Below, piece after piece: positions 1 through 5,824 of a stretch of DNA of 16,057 nucleotides (positions are counted from its first letter, which is position 1; every line of letters starts with the position of its first letter). The position numbers and the translations under genes are program-made. The stretch covers positions 1-16,057 of the forward strand of contig CAMBXY010000018.1 in assembly GCA_945871945.1 (NCBI GenBank). Direction: 5' to 3'. Under the pieces are notes generated by a model. The model did no database searches. It saw only the letters and a program-made list of their open reading frames with translations, and was not told the DNA's origin. Source of the DNA: Bordetella parapertussis. GTDB taxonomy: Bacteria; Pseudomonadota; Gammaproteobacteria; Burkholderiales; Burkholderiaceae_C.

Positions 1-1655
1 CTGCTGGGAAGGTAAAGATCTATGTCGGCGCTGGTGCGCGCACTGGGCTCGGCCTGGCTCCCGTCCGCTTCGCGCCCGATGTCGCTGCGTCCAAGTCCAT
101 CACGCTCACCCGGCCTGTCGCGACCACCTGCTGCATCTGGGCTCCAGCCTAAAGTACTGAAAGGCACCAAAGCTGAAGAGTACCAAGTGTCGAGAACATC
201 GGGATCGCGGGTCAGGGTTTTGCCGGGGGCTTGGGCTTGTGCTGCTGCCTCATCATGGGCCACATAGACCTTGCCATTTTCGTCGTACCAAGCGGGGATT
301 TGGTGGCCCCACCAAAGCTGGCGACTGATGCACCAATCGGTGATGTTGTTCATCCATTGGTTGTAGGTGTTGACCCAGTTTTCAGGGACAAACTTCACTT
401 CGCCCGACTGCACCGCATCAATGGCTTTTTGCGCAATGCTTTTGCCACTGGGGTCCTGTGGACTGACTTCATTCATGGCGACAAACCACTGGTCGGTCAG
501 CATGGGTTCAACCACTTGGCCGGTGCGGGCGCAAATCGGTAGCATCAATTTGTGCGGCTTGATTTCCAGCATCAAACCCATGTTGTGTAAATCTAGGTTG
601 ACCGCTTTGCGTGCGGCAAACCGGTCTAGGCCTTGGTAGGCCGCAGGGCCGTTCCCATTCACCTTTGCATCTAGTGTGAAGATGGTGATGAGCGGCAAAT
701 TGTGGCGCTGTGCACAGGCGTAATCGTTGAAGTCATGTGCGCCAGTGATCTTCACGCAACCCGAACCAAACTCGCGGTCTACAAAGTCGTCGGCGATGAT
801 GGGAATTTGGCGGTCGCACAAAGGCAGGTCCACCATCTGTCCCACCAAATGTTGGTAGCGCTGGTCTTCGGGATGCACTGCTAAAGCGCCGTCGGCCAGC
901 ATGGTCTCGGGCCGGGTGGTGGCAATCGTCATGCCTTTTTGCATCACACCATCAACCAGTTGCGGCCCCTTGGTGAAGGGGTAGCAGATGTAGTGCATAA
1001 AGCCATCCGACTCGGTGCTTTCCACTTCCAAATCCGACACCGCGCTCATCAGCACCGGGTCCCAATTCACCAAACGTTTGCCACGGTAAATCAAGCCTTG
1101 TTGGTAAAGCTTCACAAACGTATCGGTCACCACCGGCGACAATTTGTCGTCCATGGTGAAGTACTCGCGACTCCAGTCCACGCTGTCGCCCATGCGGCGC
1201 ATTTGTTGGGTGATGGTGTTGCCCGATTGCTCTTTCCATTCCCATACTTTGGCAATGAAATTTTTACGCGCCACATCGGGTGTAGGCCCCATGTCGTGGC
1301 GACTGATGCCTTGAGCCTGCAATTGCCGCTCCACCACAATTTGCGTGGCGATGCCCGCATGGTCGGTGCCAGGCACCCACACGGTGTTAAAGCCCTTCAT
1401 GCGGTGGTAGCGCGTGAGGCTGTCCATGATGGTTTGGTTGAACGCATGACCCATGTGCAGCGTGCCTGTCACATTGGGCGGCGGCAGTTGAATAGCGAAG
1501 GCGGGTTGGTCTGCTTGGGGCTGACCGGTACCGCGAAAACCCGCCACGCCGTAGCCGCGCTTTTCCCACTCAGGACCCCAGTGGGCCTCAAGGGCGGCAG
1601 GTTCAAAAGATTTTGACAGGCTATCTAAGCTGGGTTGCGCGGGGGCGTTACTCAT
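1..1655 (-). CDS. valS: Valyl-tRNA synthetase, N-terminal part (cut by window edge)
   Basis: Class I aminoacyl-tRNA synthetase that charges tRNA-Val with valine in the cytoplasm. 551 codons are visible from the ATG at 1653-1655; the family is usually about 950 residues, so the KMSKS loop and anticodon-binding part lie beyond the window. The class I HIGH motif is present as HMGH at residues 67-70 after PPPNVTGTL, followed by [14 protein letters not shown]. The CP1 editing region carries [11 protein letters not shown] and the [16 protein letters not shown] stretch. [17 protein letters not shown] and [21 protein letters not shown] (W504) mark re-entry into the catalytic domain. I checked conserved residues in one frame at several points from 1653 down to 3, so there is no frameshift. 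Between W504 and LYLPS (from residue 547) there are 42 residues where about 9 to 11 are usual: an in-frame insert, listed separately. Upstream on the same strand is the FrnE-like gene, 99 nt away. Confidence 0.96.
   Translation of the reverse strand, partial: MSNAPAQPSLDSLSKSFEPAALEAHWGPEWEKRGYGVAGFRGTGQPQADQPAFAIQLPPPNVTGTLHMGHAFNQTIMDSLTRYHRMKGFNTVWVPGTDHAGIATQIVVERQLQAQGISRHDMGPTPDVARKNFIAKVWEWKEQSGNTITQQMRRMGDSVDWSREYFTMDDKLSPVVTDTFVKLYQQGLIYRGKRLVNWDPVLMSAVSDLEVESTESDGFMHYICYPFTKGPQLVDGVMQKGMTIATTRPETMLADGALAVHPEDQRYQHLVGQMVDLPLCDRQIPIIADDFVDREFGSGCVKITGAHDFNDYACAQRHNLPLITIFTLDAKVNGNGPAAYQGLDRFAARKAVNLDLHNMGLMLEIKPHKLMLPICARTGQVVEPMLTDQWFVAMNEVSPQDPSGKSIAQKAIDAVQSGEVKFVPENWVNTYNQWMNNITDWCISRQLWWGHQIPAWYDENGKVYVAHDEAAAQAQAPGKTLTRDPDVLDTWYSSALVPFSTLGWSPDAAGGRDRPGERDGLGRSDIGREADGSQAEPSARTSADIDLYLPS
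24..140 (-). other. In-frame GC-rich insert within valS (about 33 extra codons)
   Basis: In the valS frame, W504 is followed by 42 residues rich in R, G, D, E and S before LYLPS resumes the normal ValRS sequence. E. coli ValRS has about 11 residues in the equivalent gap. The excess is close to 33 codons, or 100 bp. Bases 21-120 are 71% G+C by my count, against 55% for bases 241-300 of the same gene. The insert uses codons such as AGG, GGG and GGA that look unlike the surrounding gene. The reading frame is preserved on both sides. Read one frame over on the same strand, it contains QQVVATGRV, which reminds me of the N-terminal part of HlyD-type membrane-fusion proteins, then a TAG at 20-22. 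That resemblance may be chance. Exact borders cannot be placed from one sequence. Confidence 0.7.
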
Positions 1656-1714
1656 AGGGATGTGGGTGTGACACGCTGATCTTTAAGCGTGGTAATTCAA
1701 ATAAAAAGAAGTAG

Positions 1715-1720
1715 ATTTTA
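1715..1720 (-). promoter_or_regulatory. Possible -10 element for valS
   Basis: On the minus strand the frnE-valS gap contains TAAAAT, five of six matches to the sigma-70 -10 consensus, about 60 nt before the valS ATG. The hexamer 16 nt upstream (CTTTCA) is a poor -35 match. A 6-bp hairpin (CACGCT at 1672-1677 with AGCGTG at 1686-1691) lies between this element and the start codon. No run of T follows the hairpin on either strand, so it is not an obvious terminator. Confidence 0.3.
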
Positions 1721-1754
1721 GCGGCGCGTTCTGCTGTGAAAGACTTGGAAGTGG

Positions 1755-2414
1755 TCAGACCTGTGCAGCGGCGATTTGTCGCAAAGCATTGGCAAAAACT
1801 TCAGCAGGCTGACCCCCTGAGATGAGGTGCTTGTCATTGATGATGACGGCAGGCACAGAATGGATGCCAGCACTTGTGTAGAAGTTTTCTTTTTCACGCA
1901 CTTCTTGCGCAAAGGTTTGGCTTTCCAGCACGGCCTTTGCCGCACTCACGTCCATGCCTATTTGTTTCACGATATCAAGCAGCACATCATGCGACTCAAT
2001 CACTTCCCCACGACCTTGGTAAGCTTCCAAGAAAGCCTTTTTCAATTTGTGTTGATCGCCAGTCAGGCCCTCAACCTCGGCCCAATGCAGCAAGCGATGC
2101 GCATCAAAAGTGTTGAAGATGCGGCCACGGCCTGTGGGGTGAAAAGCAAAACCTACCTCAGTTCCCCGCGCTTTGATGTTTTGGTACATCTGCGCTTGTT
2201 GGTCCGCGGTAGAGCCGTATTTCTTGCCCAAATGCTCCACCAAGTCTTCACCGCCTGGAGGCATCCGAGGGTTGAGTTCAAAAGGCTGAAAATGAATGTC
2301 AGCTTTCACCTCATTTTGCAGTTCTTCTAGCGCTTGCTCTAGCGCACCCAGACCCACAGCGCACCAAGGACAGGCGATATCGGACACAAAATCAATTTTC
2401 ATTACAGTCGTCAT
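1755..2414 (-). CDS. frnE: DsbA-family thiol-disulfide oxidoreductase, FrnE-like
   Basis: A 219-residue thioredoxin-fold protein of the DsbA/FrnE/2-hydroxychromene-2-carboxylate isomerase superfamily. The redox motif CPWC is at residues 15-18, right after the first strand (KIDFVSDIA). A long helical insert follows, and the cis-proline loop is SVP near residues 186-188 (GIHSVPAVIIN), then GGQPAEVF. There is no signal peptide, so the protein should be cytoplasmic, as expected for FrnE rather than periplasmic DsbA. FrnE-like proteins are linked to disulfide handling under oxidative stress; the substrate here is unknown. Two starts are possible: the ATG at 2412-2414 used here, or the ATG four codons later (MKIDF, from 2402). 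Neither has a convincing ribosome binding site. The region directly upstream is taken up by a dispersed palindromic repeat, which may have displaced the native leader. The gene is divergent from rubrerythrin. Confidence 0.88.
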   Translation of the reverse strand: MTTVMKIDFVSDIACPWCAVGLGALEQALEELQNEVKADIHFQPFELNPRMPPGGEDLVEHLGKKYGSTADQQAQMYQNIKARGTEVGFAFHPTGRGRIFNTFDAHRLLHWAEVEGLTGDQHKLKKAFLEAYQGRGEVIESHDVLLDIVKQIGMDVSAAKAVLESQTFAQEVREKENFYTSAGIHSVPAVIINDKHLISGGQPAEVFANALRQIAAAQV

Positions 2415-2419
2415 TTTTT

Positions 2420-2445
2420 TAATCGGGGTCAGATTCCAATTAATT
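2420..2445 (+). repeat. Short palindromic repeat, copy 1
   Basis: This 26-nt unit matches 4428-4453 in the same orientation with one mismatch, the last 21 nt (GGGGTCAGATTCCAATTAAT plus T) being identical. It contains inverted arms TAATCGG and CCAATTA around the spacer GGTCAGATT. One arm position is mismatched here on the plus strand, but it becomes a G-U wobble if transcribed on the frnE strand. It ends 5 nt from the frnE start codon. From memory, similar short ggggtcag...ccaatt motifs are scattered in many proteobacterial genomes, often near REP-associated (Y1) transposases; no transposase is seen here. Confidence 0.8.
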
Positions 2446-2462
2446 TTTGGGAAAATTAAGGG

Positions 2463-2490
2463 TTGATAGTCTTAATCAATAGTGTAGATT
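2463..2490 (+). promoter_or_regulatory. Candidate rubrerythrin promoter with TTGAT-N7-ATCAA palindrome
   Basis: In the 172-nt gap before the rubrerythrin gene, TTGATA at 2463-2468 and TAGATT at 2485-2490 are 16 nt apart and make a plausible sigma-70 promoter. The -35 is part of the inverted repeat TTGAT (2463-2467) and ATCAA (2475-2479). The half-sites equal those of an FNR/CRP-family box, but the spacing is 7 rather than 4, so FNR binding is not supported. A second, weaker option is TTGGAC (2503-2508) with TAATCT (2525-2530). The assignment rests on pattern only. Confidence 0.3.
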
Positions 2491-2586
2491 GAAACATCTC
2501 ATTGGACTTTTCATATTCACCCGTTAATCTATGGCGGTCTTTGATACCAATTTCAAAGCATTTTCATCAACCCAAGGAGATTCCTC

Positions 2587-3009
2587 ATGTCAGCTCTTAA
2601 AGGCTCTAAGACAGAAGAAAACCTGAAGGCCGCCTTCGCAGGCGAGTCTCAGGCCAATCGTCGATACCTGTATTTCGCAAACAAGGCCGATATCGAAGGC
2701 CAAAATGATGTGGCAGCATTGTTCCGTTCTACCGCCGAAGGCGAGACCGGTCACGCCCACGGTCATTTGGAATGGCTAGAGCAGTGCGGCGACCCCGCCA
2801 CTGGCTTGCCGATTGGCCCCACCCGTGACAACCTGAAAGCTGCAGTGGCCGGCGAAACCCATGAGTACACCGACATGTACCCAGGCATGGCCAAAACCGC
2901 ACGTGACGAAGGCCACGACGAAATCGCCGACTGGTTTGAAACTTTGGCCAAGGCTGAGCGCTCACACGCCAACCGTTACGCCAAAGCATTGGCCGAATTG
3001 GTCGATTGA
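2587..3009 (+). CDS. Rubrerythrin-family diiron protein without rubredoxin domain
   Basis: A 140-residue four-helix-bundle ferritin-like protein. Diiron ligands expected for rubrerythrin are visible: E20, the ExxH pair E53/H56, E90 and E93 (spacing 3 as in classical rubrerythrin), and E124/H127. The two halves are recognisably similar (NLKAAFAGE at 12-20 and NLKAAVAGE at 82-90). Classical rubrerythrin is about 190 residues, with a C-terminal rubredoxin domain of CxxC pairs. Here that domain is absent and the only cysteine is C67, so electrons must come from a partner protein. Family members reduce hydrogen peroxide in the cytoplasm, and the adjacent Fe-S oxidoreductase is an obvious candidate donor (inference). 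Ribosome binding site AAGGAG at 2574-2579 sits 7 nt before the ATG. A strong terminator follows the stop codon. Confidence 0.93.
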   Translation: MSALKGSKTEENLKAAFAGESQANRRYLYFANKADIEGQNDVAALFRSTAEGETGHAHGHLEWLEQCGDPATGLPIGPTRDNLKAAVAGETHEYTDMYPGMAKTARDEGHDEIADWFETLAKAERSHANRYAKALAELVD

Positions 3010-3031
3010 TCTTTTCTCAGAATTGAGAGTA

Positions 3032-3068
3032 GGGCGTTGGGCGTACATGGCTCAGCGCCCCTTTTTTT
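3032..3068 (+). terminator. Intrinsic terminator after rubrerythrin
   Basis: An 11-bp stem pairs 3032-3042 (GGGCGTTGGGC) with 3050-3060 (GCTCAGCGCCC) through nine Watson-Crick and two G-T wobble pairs around a 7-nt loop. One C and seven T residues follow (3062-3068). A smaller hairpin (TCTCA 3015-3019 with TGAGA 3024-3028) lies just before it. The ribosome binding site of the next gene starts at the base after the T run, so this element probably works as a partial terminator or 3'-end stabiliser between rubrerythrin and the Fe-S gene. I see no good promoter between the two genes. Confidence 0.85.
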
Positions 3069-3080
3069 AAGGAACACAGC

Positions 3081-4430
3081 ATGTCCCGCGAAGGCAACTT
3101 AGAAGCCCCTACACGCCATCCGCTGGATTGGCTCAACCCCGACTTCTATAACGAAGAAGCCTGTCTCACCGAGATGGAGCGCATCTTTGATATTTGCCAC
3201 GGCTGTCGCCGCTGCGTGAGCTTGTGCGGCTCGTTTCCCACGCTGTTTGACTTGGTGGATGAAAGCCCCACGCTTGAGATGGATGGCGTGGACAAAAAAG
3301 ATTTCTGGAAAGTGGTTGACCAGTGCTATTTGTGTGACCTGTGCTACCTCACCAAATGCCCCTACGTGCCACCCCACGAATGGAACCTCGATTTCCCCCA
3401 CACCATGCTGCGGGCCAAGGCCATCAAGTTTCAAAAAGGTGAAGTGACCACGGGTGAAAAACTGCTGGCCTCCACCGATGTGCATGGCCAATTTGCGGGT
3501 ATCCCTGTGGTTGTGCAAGCGGTTAATGCGATCAATAAAACCAAGATAGCACGCTCTGTAATGGAGTCGGCCTTGGGTGTTGACAAAGATGCTTGGTTAC
3601 CCGAGTTGGCCACCAAGAGATTTCGCAGCCAAGCTTCAAAGGCTAAAAGCAGCAAAGTCATTGACGGGGAAAAAACACCCGGCAAGGTGGTCATATATTC
3701 AACCTGCTATGTGAATTACAACGAACCTGGCATTGGCATGGATTTGCTGAAAATCCTCGATCACAACGACATCCCTTACGAGTTGGTGTCCAAAGAAAAA
3801 TGCTGCGGTATGCCCAAGCTGGAATTGGGCGACTTGCAGTCGGTGGACGGGAACAAGCAAATCAATATGCCCATCCTCGCCAAGTACGCACGTGAGGGCT
3901 TCGCCATTTTGAGCGCAGTGCCTTCATGCACCTTGATGTTCAAGCAAGAGTTGCCGCTGATGTACCCCAACGACGCTGAAACACAGTTGGTCAAAGAGCA
4001 TATGTGGGACCCGTTTGAATACCTGATGGCGCGTAAGCGTGATGGTTTGCTGAAAACCGAGTTTCCCGAAAGCTTGGGCAATGTCAGCTATCAAATTCCC
4101 TGCCATGGTCGGGTGCAAAACATCGGCAAGAAAACCGAAGAAATGCTCAAGATGATTCCCGACACCACCATCAACACCATAGAGCGTTGCTCGGGACACG
4201 CCGGCACCTATGGCGTGAAAAAAGCTACCCACGCTTACGCCATGAAGATTGGCAAACCCGTGGTCAAAGCCATGGCCACCATGAAAGACGGCAGCAAGCC
4301 CGACTACATCAGCTCCGACTGCCCGCTGGGCGGCCACCACATCGCCCAAGGCTTTGAGGCCAGCGGCCAAGCCGTGCCTGAACTTCAACACCCCATCAGC
4401 CTCGTGGCCAAAGCCTACGGCCTGAAATAA
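3081..4430 (+). CDS. (Fe-S)-binding oxidoreductase, GlpC/HdrD-like, rubrerythrin-associated
   Basis: A 449-residue soluble redox protein. The N-terminal half has two ferredoxin-like cluster motifs, C39xxC42xxC45xxxC49 and C82xxC85xxC88xxxxC93P, which should bind two [4Fe-4S] clusters (the second has four residues before the last Cys). The C-terminal half has two CCG-type cysteine-rich domains as in GlpC and HdrB/HdrD. The first runs from C209 to C241-C242-G to C283, the second from C341 to C370-S-G to C414. The second lacks one cysteine of CCG (it is CSGHAGTYG), and both end in a single Cys where the canonical motif is CxxC (CTLM and CPLG). There are no membrane segments. By family, it should pass electrons between a soluble donor and a partner; its genomic partners are rubrerythrin and DUF3501. 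Ribosome binding site AAGGA (3069-3073) is 7 nt before the ATG. The TAA stop is the first three bases of repeat copy 2. Confidence 0.9.
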   Translation: MSREGNLEAPTRHPLDWLNPDFYNEEACLTEMERIFDICHGCRRCVSLCGSFPTLFDLVDESPTLEMDGVDKKDFWKVVDQCYLCDLCYLTKCPYVPPHEWNLDFPHTMLRAKAIKFQKGEVTTGEKLLASTDVHGQFAGIPVVVQAVNAINKTKIARSVMESALGVDKDAWLPELATKRFRSQASKAKSSKVIDGEKTPGKVVIYSTCYVNYNEPGIGMDLLKILDHNDIPYELVSKEKCCGMPKLELGDLQSVDGNKQINMPILAKYAREGFAILSAVPSCTLMFKQELPLMYPNDAETQLVKEHMWDPFEYLMARKRDGLLKTEFPESLGNVSYQIPCHGRVQNIGKKTEEMLKMIPDTTINTIERCSGHAGTYGVKKATHAYAMKIGKPVVKAMATMKDGSKPDYISSDCPLGGHHIAQGFEASGQAVPELQHPISLVAKAYGLK

Positions 4431-4453
4431 TTGGGGTCAGATTCCAATTAATT
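4428..4453 (+). repeat. Short palindromic repeat, copy 2
   Basis: Second copy of the 26-nt unit seen at 2420-2445, same orientation, one mismatch. Here the inverted arms TAATTGG (4428-4434) and CCAATTA (4444-4450) match perfectly around the spacer GGTCAGATT. The unit fills most of the 34-nt gap between the Fe-S gene and the DUF3501 gene, supplies the Fe-S gene's TAA stop, and ends 11 nt before the DUF3501 ATG. The arms could form a small hairpin in the mRNA at the translation start of DUF3501. Confidence 0.85.
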
Positions 4454-4464
4454 GAAAGCAATTT

Positions 4465-5055
4465 ATGCAGATTACCGGACACATCACCTCTGACAACCTG
4501 ATGAGCCTTGAGGCTTACAGCAAATTTCGCAAGACCCACAAGGCCGAGGTACTGGCTCACCGCAAATTGCGCTCGGTGCATTTGGGAGACCATATCACCT
4601 TGCAGTTTGAGAGTGAAACCACCGTTCGCTACCAAATCCAAGAGATGCTGCGGATTGAAAAAATCTTCGAAGAAGAAGGTATTCAACAAGAGATAGAAGC
4701 CTATGCCCCCTTGGTGCCAGAAGGCAGCAACTGGAAGGCCACCATGCTTATCGAATACCCCGATGTGAACGAGCGCAAACGCGAGTTAGCGAGGCTTATC
4801 GGTGTGGAAGACCGCATGTTCATCGAGGTCGAGGGCTATGCCCGCGTGTACGCCATCGCCGACGAAGACTTAGACCGTGAAAACGACGAAAAAACCTCAG
4901 CGGTGCACTTTGTGCGTTTTGAGTTTGATGCAGCCGCCAAGGCGGCCATCAAAGCCGGTGCGGCGGCGAAATTGGGTTGTGACCACACCAATTATCCGGC
5001 GCACACGCAAATCGCAGAAGACGCTTTGGCATCCTTAGCTGGGGATTTGAAATAA
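4465..5055 (+). CDS. DUF3501 family protein
   Basis: A 196-residue protein that I recognise as DUF3501, a family of unknown biochemical function that often lies next to rubrerythrin and the GlpC-like Fe-S protein, as it does here. The family core runs from about residue 11 to 70: NLMSLEAY, the basic AHRKLRSVHLGDHITLQFE block, then VRYQIQEMLRIEKIFEEEG. The rest includes a WKATMLIEYPD strand region and a late GCDHTNYPAH segment with the only cysteine (C172) and two histidines. No signal peptide, membrane helix or known cofactor motif is visible. The start is supported by alignment of the N-terminus with the usual short lead-in to the LMSLEAY motif. The ribosome binding site is weak (GAAAG at 4454-4458), because the palindromic repeat occupies the leader. 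Probably cotranscribed with the Fe-S gene. Confidence 0.88.
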   Translation: MQITGHITSDNLMSLEAYSKFRKTHKAEVLAHRKLRSVHLGDHITLQFESETTVRYQIQEMLRIEKIFEEEGIQQEIEAYAPLVPEGSNWKATMLIEYPDVNERKRELARLIGVEDRMFIEVEGYARVYAIADEDLDRENDEKTSAVHFVRFEFDAAAKAAIKAGAAAKLGCDHTNYPAHTQIAEDALASLAGDLK

Positions 5056-5062
5056 CCCAAGC

Positions 5063-5091
5063 TTGAGGCGAAGAGATAATTTTCATATATA
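5063..5091 (+). promoter_or_regulatory. Candidate promoter of the toxin-antitoxin operon
   Basis: TTGAGG at 5063-5068 and TATATA at 5086-5091 are 17 nt apart. The -10 hexamer falls inside the left arm of the 11-bp inverted repeat, the layout expected when a toxin-antitoxin complex represses its own promoter. Confidence 0.45.
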
Positions 5092-5108
5092 TTACGCATA
5101 TATGAAAA
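5080..5108 (+). promoter_or_regulatory. Inverted-repeat operator of the toxin-antitoxin operon
   Basis: Perfect 11-bp arms TTTTCATATAT (5080-5090) and ATATATGAAAA (5098-5108) flank the 7-nt spacer ATTACGC. It overlaps the candidate -10 and lies just upstream of the antitoxin start. Type II antitoxins usually bind such palindromes to autoregulate, so this is a strong operator candidate. Function is inferred from position and symmetry. Confidence 0.7.
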
Positions 5109-5119
5109 AGGGGGAGTTC

Positions 5120-5398
5120 ATGACCGCTGCTGCCGATCAATTGTTGGTGAAATTTCGTTCGCAGAATACGGCAGTTGGCGTAACCCGCCATACTGTCAAG
5201 GCCTTGGCCAAGGCCTTGGACTTGAACGAAACCCAAGTCATTCACATGGCTTTATCTCGCTTTGCCAGCGATGTCTTGCCCGGCTATGAGCCAGATGATG
5301 GTCCACTCTCGTCAAAGCAAATGAAGGCTTTGCAAAAAGATGCAACCAAGCACCTACCCAGTGGAAGTCTACTTTCCAGCCAAACCTTGTTTGCATGA
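5120..5398 (+). CDS. Antitoxin of a PemK/MazF-type toxin-antitoxin pair
   Basis: A 92-residue protein directly upstream of, and overlapping by 4 nt (ATGA), a PemK/MazF-family toxin. I did not recognise a named antitoxin family. The N-terminal part (residues 1-55) contains a short strand-like KFRSQNTAVGVTRHT and helices VKALAKALDLNETQVIHMALSRFASDVLPG, consistent with a ribbon-helix-helix-type DNA-binding dimer. The C-terminal tail (about 56-92) is polar and likely disordered, as expected for a toxin-wrapping region. I chose the ATG at 5120 because GGGGG at 5110-5114 gives a good ribosome binding site. The in-frame ATG at 5102 lies inside the operator palindrome and has no site of its own; it would add MKKGEF. 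A still longer frame from 5063 is unlikely. Confidence is high for the role, lower for the fold. Confidence 0.78.
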   Translation: MTAAADQLLVKFRSQNTAVGVTRHTVKALAKALDLNETQVIHMALSRFASDVLPGYEPDDGPLSSKQMKALQKDATKHLPSGSLLSSQTLFA

Positions 5399-5817
5399 CG
5401 TACTCATGGAAACTGCCCACCCCAGGTGATATTGTCTGGTGTTGCTTTCCGTTCCTACCTGACTTGCAGCCTGGCCCCAAGCCTCGCCCAGCCTTGGTGA
5501 TTCAAATCGATACAAGATTTGACGGGCATGTGGTTACCGTTGTGTACGGCACTTCTCCAGGTGTCAGTCGTCTTCATTCGGGGCAAATGGTCATCACGCA
5601 GCACCAGCATTCAGCAGCCTTTGCCTTAGCAGGTTTGTCTTATGCCACCAAGTTTGATTTCAAGCGCAAGATGATGTTGCCTTGGTCTGAGCGTTATTTC
5701 AAAGTACCACCGCGAAGTCCGCATGGCCAATCACCCAAGCTAGGAACTTTACATCCCAGCCTGATGCATGCCGCAGAAATAGCATTTCGGTCGGCCAAGG
5801 CTAAACTAACCCGATAA
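5395..5817 (+). CDS. PemK/MazF-family toxin
   Basis: A 140-residue protein of the PemK/MazF superfamily, whose characterised members are ribosome-dependent or free mRNA endoribonucleases. The N-terminal signature is present: PGDIVWCCFPF (10-20), then PGPKPRPALV (26-35), the loop-and-strand segment with the catalytic-type arginine. A strand VVTVVYGTS (46-54) carries the conserved Thr-Ser region. The rest (GLSYATKFDF, MMLPW, PKLGTLHPS) is typical of a longer subgroup, about 30 residues beyond E. coli MazF. Translation is probably coupled to the antitoxin through the ATGA overlap. The next gene, yaaA, starts 7 nt after the stop, so it may share the operon mRNA. No frameshift or lost motif suggests decay. 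Confidence 0.87.
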   Translation: MTYSWKLPTPGDIVWCCFPFLPDLQPGPKPRPALVIQIDTRFDGHVVTVVYGTSPGVSRLHSGQMVITQHQHSAAFALAGLSYATKFDFKRKMMLPWSERYFKVPPRSPHGQSPKLGTLHPSLMHAAEIAFRSAKAKLTR

Positions 5818-5824
5818 TTAGAAA

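Noticed and set aside
22-267. Separate small gene at the left edge
   Set aside because: The frame is antisense to valS and its insert; the valS frame is continuous to the edge.
939-1616. Long plus-strand reading frame of 225 codons
   Set aside because: It is the antisense shadow of valS; the minus frame has clear ValRS motifs throughout.
1672-1691. Hairpin as a terminator for frnE
   Set aside because: The stem is only 6 bp and no T run follows it on the minus strand.
2463-2479. FNR box before rubrerythrin (TTGAT...ATCAA)
   Set aside because: The half-sites fit but the spacer is 7 nt; FNR needs 4. Kept only as a generic palindrome within a candidate promoter.
5063-5119. Longer antitoxin starting at 5063 or 5102
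   Set aside because: These starts fall in or upstream of the promoter and operator palindrome and lack a ribosome binding site; 5120 has one.
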